Assembly (NCBI GenBank): GCA_030615145.1 | Contig: JAUWZT010000069.1 | Location: 1-13,912 of the forward strand | DNA: 13,912 nt | Source of the DNA: Promethearchaeota archaeon | GTDB lineage: Archaea; Asgardarchaeota; Lokiarchaeia; Sigyniarchaeales; SOKP01 | Direction of reading: 5' to 3' | In this document: positions 12,425 to 13,912 of the stretch, piece after piece | How the letters are laid out: each line of letters starts with the position of its first letter | Position numbering within the stretch: the first letter of the stretch is position 1 | The notes under the pieces: generated by a model | The model's input: the letters and a program-made list of their open reading frames with translations, nothing else | Databases searched by the model: none | Told to the model about the DNA's origin: nothing | Translations under genes and position numbers: made by a program

Positions 12425-13084
12425 GTGTTATATAAATATTTAATTTTCTTTTTGATCAATATGTATTCTCGATTATCCTTACTTGCTTGGTGGATTATGT
12501 TAGGAATAATTGGATTTCATTTATTATATAAAAAGATCACTCACAAACTTGATAATTTTATAGGTAAACCGCCTAGGATTCCACGGTGGGCTATTCCACT
12601 AATAATTACGTCAATTATAGGGTTTGTTTATATTTGTTTTTTAACAATAACCTATATTATCAATCCAAATTGGGCTTTTTCTTTTCTCTTGCCAATTCAA
12701 ATATTAAAGACAGAAATTATAGAGATAATTGGAAGTGTTCTTACAGTAATAGGTACGTTAATATTTATGGCTGCTTATTTCAATCTTGGCGTTTCCACTC
12801 GTTTGCTTTTAACTGAATCAAGTGACTCAGCTCAACTTAGAGTTAATGGTTTATATTCAATTTCTCGAAACCCACTCTATCTTGGGCTTCATATTTCAAT
12901 AATAGAATTTTGTTTTATTATCCCAACATGGTCAATGATTATCTTTACTATTATATTTCTTGTTAATCAAGATTTCCGCATAAAAACAGAAGAAAAAGAA
13001 TTAGAATTACAATTCGGAGCAGCTTATCTCGAATATAAACAAAAAGTTCGTCGGTACATCGGGCGAAGAGGTGTTAAAAAATAA
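12425..13084 (+). CDS. ICMT/PEMT-like integral-membrane methyltransferase (first of two)
   Basis: The 219-aa protein has hydrophobic segments at about 5-33, 55-79, 97-121 and a long one at 152-181. The C-terminal half shows the isoprenylcysteine carboxyl methyltransferase / phospholipid methyltransferase pattern: NGLYSISRNPLYLG (141-154), then an acidic RIKTEEKEL stretch (185-193) and a Tyr-rich basic end (YLEYKQKVRRYIG). The family binds S-adenosylmethionine and methylates lipid or lipidated substrates at the membrane. The substrate here is unknown; a lipid or quinone is as likely as a prenylated protein. I chose GTG at 12425 because AGAGGAAG lies 8-15 nt upstream. An ATG at codon 13 is possible but would cut the first membrane segment. 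A related gene follows 53 bp downstream. Confidence 0.75.
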   Translation: MLYKYLIFFLINMYSRLSLLAWWIMLGIIGFHLLYKKITHKLDNFIGKPPRIPRWAIPLIITSIIGFVYICFLTITYIINPNWAFSFLLPIQILKTEIIEIIGSVLTVIGTLIFMAAYFNLGVSTRLLLTESSDSAQLRVNGLYSISRNPLYLGLHISIIEFCFIIPTWSMIIFTIIFLVNQDFRIKTEEKELELQFGAAYLEYKQKVRRYIGRRGVKK

Positions 13085-13137
13085 CAATAAGCAAGCAACC
13101 TCAAAAAACAGGAGCAAGATCACGTTTTATCATAGTT

Positions 13138-13635
13138 ATGATGCCAAATGTCTTATTCTTTATAGATTTCATTTTAGTTATAATTTTAACCAATTTATTT
13201 GGAATACCTTGGTTTCTATTTCCTGGATATGATATAACTTTTTTATGGAGATTTCTTGAATTATTATGTGGATATTTCTTGACAGTTTTGGCTGTTATGT
13301 TTATATCATGGGGAGTCGCATCAATAAGTTTATCTCGCGCAGAGGGAAAAGAAATTGGTAATTCTCCAGAAACATCTACATTAATTACTGCTGGGTTATA
13401 CGCCTATTGTCGTCATCCTATAACACTTGGATTCATATTTGCAACACCAGGCTTTGCTTTAATCTTTGATTTAGTTCCTTTATTGCTTTTAACAATAATT
13501 TTTACACCAATGGTGATTGCACTTTTACCTTATGAAGAAAGAGAATTGGCTCATCGGTTTGGAAAAATATATTCAAATTATCGTCATTCAGTTCCCTTTC
13601 TTATTCCAAGATGTAGAAAGAAGAAAATTAGTTAA
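13138..13635 (+). CDS. ICMT/PEMT-like integral-membrane methyltransferase (second of two)
   Basis: The 165-aa protein has hydrophobic segments at about 6-28, 37-60 and 95-130 (probably two crossings). It carries the same family marks as its neighbour: AGLYAYCRHPITLGF (85-99) and EERELAHRFGKIYSNY (133-148), followed by a VPFLIPR end. It is much shorter and quite diverged from the upstream gene, so it is probably an old paralogue and not a recent duplication. Adjacent ATGs occur at 13138 and 13141. AGGAG near 13110 is too far to act on them, so the ribosome site is unclear. It is probably co-transcribed with the upstream gene. Confidence 0.72.
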   Translation: MMPNVLFFIDFILVIILTNLFGIPWFLFPGYDITFLWRFLELLCGYFLTVLAVMFISWGVASISLSRAEGKEIGNSPETSTLITAGLYAYCRHPITLGFIFATPGFALIFDLVPLLLLTIIFTPMVIALLPYEERELAHRFGKIYSNYRHSVPFLIPRCRKKKIS

Positions 13636-13690
13636 AAAAAATAAGCATTCATTTTAACCAAACTATTTCAAATACCTCATTTATTTTAGA

Positions 13691-13831
13691 TCAAACTCCG
13701 CTTAATTGAAAATCATCCCATATTTCTTTAATTACCTCAAAATACTTATCCAAACTAAAGAGAGTTAATTTCAAATTATAGGAAATAGAAGCAATGATTA
13801 TATCTGAAAAAAGAATTGTTTCTTTCCCTCG
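13691..13831 (-). pseudogene. C-terminal remnant of a PIN-domain (VapC-like) protein
   Basis: The minus strand holds 45 codons before TGA at 13691: ETILFSDIIIASISYNLKLT, then LFSLDKYFEVIKEIW. The SDxxIAxxA-like helix followed by LxxFSLDKxFE matches the end of PIN nucleases, including the last acidic residues. The frame is closed by TAA just upstream (13832-13834), so the N-terminal half is missing or in another frame. It is probably a dead toxin gene. Confidence 0.5.
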
Positions 13832-13912
13832 TTATACTACCAGTTGGAGTATATGGAATAAAAGTATGGGTTAATGATACTCATAATAATATACAAAATG
13901 CTAGTTTCAACG
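13784..13912 (+). other. Open stretch resembling part of a surface beta-sandwich protein, running off the edge
   Basis: After an in-frame TGA, the plus strand is open to the window end and encodes LPVGVYGIKVWVNDTHNN, then IQNASFN. A G-x-Y-x-(I/L)-x-V-x-V-N-D-T pattern is common in repeated extracellular Ig-like domains of archaeal surface proteins. With no convincing start codon it is either a fragment or the tail of a rearranged gene. It overlaps the minus-strand PIN remnant. Low certainty. Confidence 0.25.

Noticed and set aside
12586..12816. 76-codon plus-strand frame within the first methyltransferase
   Set aside because: Shadow frame with an Asn/Tyr-rich product and no motif; the overlapping frame has clear family motifs.
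1..13912. tRNA, rRNA, CRISPR array, integrase or transposase
   Set aside because: I looked for each on both strands by eye and saw none. In particular, no recombinase accompanies the att-like oxidoreductase repeats.

Overview
The window is AT-rich and looks archaeal. Several genes are preceded by TATA-like boxes and short leaders, T-rich tracts follow gene ends, and the gene content fits: a two-subunit 2-oxoacid:ferredoxin oxidoreductase with fused gamma-alpha chain, a formaldehyde-activating enzyme (Fae) domain that uses tetrahydromethanopterin, a TRASH-like zinc finger, and a TumE-like toxin-antitoxin pair. An Asgard (Loki-like) archaeon is my best guess. This rests on gene style, not on a marker gene.

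Left part (264-4629). A leftward two-gene operon holds an unrecognised 428-aa protein followed by a 496-aa fusion of a DapA-superfamily (pyruvate-type class I) aldolase with a complete Fae domain. The aldolase half keeps the Schiff-base machinery but lacks the Arg that marks true dihydrodipicolinate synthase. An aldolase that releases formaldehyde and hands it to Fae is therefore a concrete hypothesis. Divergent from the operon, across a 195-bp control region with a perfect inverted repeat, is a UDP-glucose 6-dehydrogenase family gene.

Middle part (4767-9741), an accessory and heavily rearranged region. It holds a small zinc-finger gene and a leftward toxin-antitoxin pair whose toxin has an in-frame TAA. 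It also holds a TIR-zinc ribbon-coiled coil protein and a family of four-TM, RING-like, zinc-ribbon membrane proteins (two apparently full copies, one clear pseudogene). A cassette made of the TIR 3' end, the zinc-ribbon membrane gene, the divergent promoter and the 5' end of a short-chain dehydrogenase has been duplicated and partly deleted. Two fragments of the oxidoreductase beta-subunit 3' end (5002-5133 and 5841-5921) lie in the same orientation as the real gene's 3' end at 9742, bracketing the toxin-antitoxin pair and the TIR region. This resembles repeated insertion at, or recombination with, the 3' end of that gene.

Right part (9742-13912). A leftward gamma-alpha/beta oxidoreductase operon (1-bp gap between genes) is divergent from two tandem, distantly related ICMT/PEMT-like integral-membrane methyltransferases. 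The right edge carries a PIN-domain C-terminal remnant and an open stretch resembling part of a surface beta-sandwich protein.

The most interesting items are the aldolase-Fae fusion with its unknown operon partner, and the TIR/zinc-ribbon membrane cassette, which could be an undescribed sensing or defence system. I saw no tRNA, rRNA, CRISPR array or integrase/transposase gene.
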